Below, in pieces: positions 37,170-38,118 of a DNA stretch of 38,118 nucleotides. The position numbers and the translations under genes are program-made. The stretch's first letter is position 1; each line of letters opens with the position of its first letter. Below the pieces are notes generated by a model that was not told where the DNA came from, did no database searches, and saw only the letters and a program-made list of their open reading frames with translations. The DNA comes from Mycobacterium sp. (GTDB lineage: Bacteria > Actinomycetota > Actinomycetes > RYN-182), in NCBI GenBank assembly GCA_025965515.1, contig JAOPWU010000094.1, positions 1 to 38,118 on the forward strand. Reading direction: 5' to 3'.

Positions 37170-37197
37170 GGACCGCACCGCTTGTGCGGTGCGGTCC
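37170..37197. terminator. Terminator hairpin downstream of whiB1
   Basis: GGACCGCACCGC (37170-37181) and GCGGTGCGGTCC (37186-37197) form a perfect 12-bp stem with a TTGT loop, 33 nt after the whiB1 stop (37230) in its direction of transcription. Confidence 0.85.
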
Positions 37198-37229
37198 GTC
37201 GAACGTGCGTGTGTGAGGCGGTCGTACCG

Positions 37230-37481
37230 TCAGGCGGTGCGGACGCGGGTACGGCTGCCCCGGCGCTTCAGCGCACGACGCTCGTCCTCGCTCATCCCGC
37301 CCCACACGCCGGCGTCCTGGCCCGTCTCGAGCGCCCACTGCAGGCACTCGTCGGTAACAGCACAACGGCGGCAGACGGCCTTGGCCTGCTCGACCTGACG
37401 TTCAGCCGGCCCGGTCGTCCCGATGGGGAAGAACAGCTCCGGGTCTTCGTCACGGCAGAGCGCGCGGTGGCGCCAGTCCAT
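37230..37481 (-). CDS. whiB1: WhiB1-type iron-sulfur transcription factor
   Basis: 83 residues, almost exactly the length of M. tuberculosis WhiB1, and closely similar: MDWRHRALCRDEDPELFFP at the start and GVWGGMSEDERRALKRR near the end. The [4Fe-4S] Cys are C9, C37, C40 and C46. WhiB1 is an essential NO-sensitive regulator that binds SigA region 4. The ATG at 37481 is chosen on family length; the frame continues upstream without conserved sequence. A 12-bp terminator follows. Confidence 0.95.
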   Translation of the reverse strand: MDWRHRALCRDEDPELFFPIGTTGPAERQVEQAKAVCRRCAVTDECLQWALETGQDAGVWGGMSEDERRALKRRGSRTRVRTA

Positions 37482-37784
37482 GCGGACACTCCTCGACGTC
37501 GTCGTCTGAGCCCCTGGCAGGATGCGCCAGGGAAATGCAAGCACTGCTTCCCACTTCTGGAGTGGGCGCCGGACATCAGTCACCCGCGGCGGAAGGGCAC
37601 AGTAAGGTAGATCGGGACCGCAGAGTCCCGCGCCACCTGGTCAACCAAACCATTGCCGTGGCGTGCGGGCAAGCATAAGCGAGCACCGTCACAACTTGGC
37701 GTGTCCGCCGCGTAGCGGACTGTTGACGCTCGGGCAACGTGTTCAGCTGGGTGGTCCTGCAAGGGTACGCGGGCGGAGGCGAAC
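37482..37784. promoter_or_regulatory. whiB1 upstream region with inverted repeats and a CRP-like site
   Basis: 303 bp between divergent whiB1 and the phosphodiesterase gene; no gene seen, and it is noticeably less GC-rich than its surroundings. Two 18-bp inverted repeats with 6-nt arms and 6-nt spacers stand out: CGGGAC/GTCCCG (37613-37630) and GTCCGC/GCGGAC (37703-37720). At 37678-37693 the minus strand reads TGTGACGGTGCTCGCT, which matches the CRP pattern TGTGA-N6-TCACA in 8 of 10 defined positions. Long leader and multiple sites are in keeping with heavily regulated whiB1. Confidence 0.5.
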
Positions 37785-38118
37785 GTGTGGGTCCTCGGTC
37801 ACCGCGGGCAGCGCATCCCGGGCCCCCGCGAGAACACCGCGGCGGCGGTCCGCGCGGCCCTCGCCGCGGGCGCGGACGGCGTCGAGGTCGACGTGCGCCG
37901 CAGCGCCGACGGGCTGCTGTTCTGCCACCACGACGCGCGGCTCCCGGACGGTCGGCCGCTGGTGCGCTGCACCGCCGCGGAGCTGCTGGCGGCGGGCGTG
38001 GAGCCGGCCGCCGAGGTGCTCGCCGCGGTCGACGCGGCGGGCGCCCGCATCGTCTGCGAGGTGAAGAACGGGCCGGCGGACCCGGACCGCCAGCCGACCG
38101 CGGCCGACGCGCGGCGGC
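37785..38118 (+). CDS. Glycerophosphodiester phosphodiesterase, N-terminal part
   Basis: 111 residues before the window ends. GTG start with GGAGG 5 nt upstream. GDPD motifs in order: GHRG (5-8), ENT (16-18), E-V-D-V (33-36, the metal-binding E.D pair), CHHD (catalytic His) and CEVKN (metal-binding Glu). It hydrolyses glycerophosphodiesters to glycerol-3-phosphate and an alcohol. No signal peptide, so cytosolic. The C-terminal half is outside the window. Confidence 0.9.
   Translation, partial: MWVLGHRGQRIPGPRENTAAAVRAALAAGADGVEVDVRRSADGLLFCHHDARLPDGRPLVRCTAAELLAAGVEPAAEVLAAVDAAGARIVCEVKNGPADPDRQPTAADARR

Overview
The window is a high-GC chromosomal segment of an actinobacterium. The diagnostic genes are two WhiB-family regulators (one with WhiB1-type sequence), a mycothiol-era SigR/RsrA pair, the 24-residue ribosomal protein bL37, the biotin synthase auxiliary protein BsaP, DUF5522, DUF5317, PdtaS, and the aroA-rsgA-hisN order. 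GTG starts and 4-nt ATGA/GTGA overlaps are frequent. A genus cannot be named from the sequence alone; a Frankiales/Geodermatophilales/Kineosporiales-like soil actinomycete would fit. I saw no insertion sequence, phage gene, tRNA, rRNA or CRISPR.

Layout: (1) 1-2551, a rightward cluster cut by the window edge: a polytopic membrane protein, a small soluble protein, and a Tat-exported protein. The last joins a very Cys-rich domain resembling the methylamine dehydrogenase light chain (MauA, the tryptophan tryptophylquinone protein) to a tail of LGFP repeats. This is the most unusual locus. (2) 2565-5807 (-), a Clp AAA+ unfoldase with an N-terminal zinc finger, and a small degenerate J-domain protein upstream. 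(3) 6170-8684, a complete cytosine salvage operon: NCS1 permease, yeast-type cytosine deaminase and uracil phosphoribosyltransferase, behind a perfect 16-bp palindrome. (4) 8778-16021, single genes: M42 peptidase, DUF1003 protein, NADP-dependent oxidoreductase, DUF5522, a membrane GAF/SpoIIE phosphatase with its own anti-sigma kinase domain, and a sugar porter. (5) 16089-19442 (-), aroA-rsgA-hisN. (6) 19523-24180, SRAP/HMCES protein, a DksA-like/WhiB gene pair, a methyltransferase-like protein, an alpha/beta hydrolase and sigR-rsrA. (7) 24272-29593, sugar-nucleotide epimerase, bL37, a DUF4232 lipoprotein, DUF5317, an orphan PilT ATPase and RNase J. (8) 29793-34224 (-), biotin genes bioF, bioD, bioB and bsaP, with a patatin-like gene sitting in the opposite direction between bioF and bioD. 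(9) 34275-38118, acyl-CoA thioesterase II, PdtaS, a small membrane protein, whiB1 and the start of a glycerophosphodiester phosphodiesterase.

A cross-cutting feature is promoter architecture. At least nine genes have a -10-like hexamer (nAnnnT, mostly TAnnnT) followed by exactly six nucleotides and then the GTG/ATG start codon, with no Shine-Dalgarno. This predicts leaderless transcripts and helped choose starts. All identifications rest on reading translations and recalled family motifs; no database search was run.
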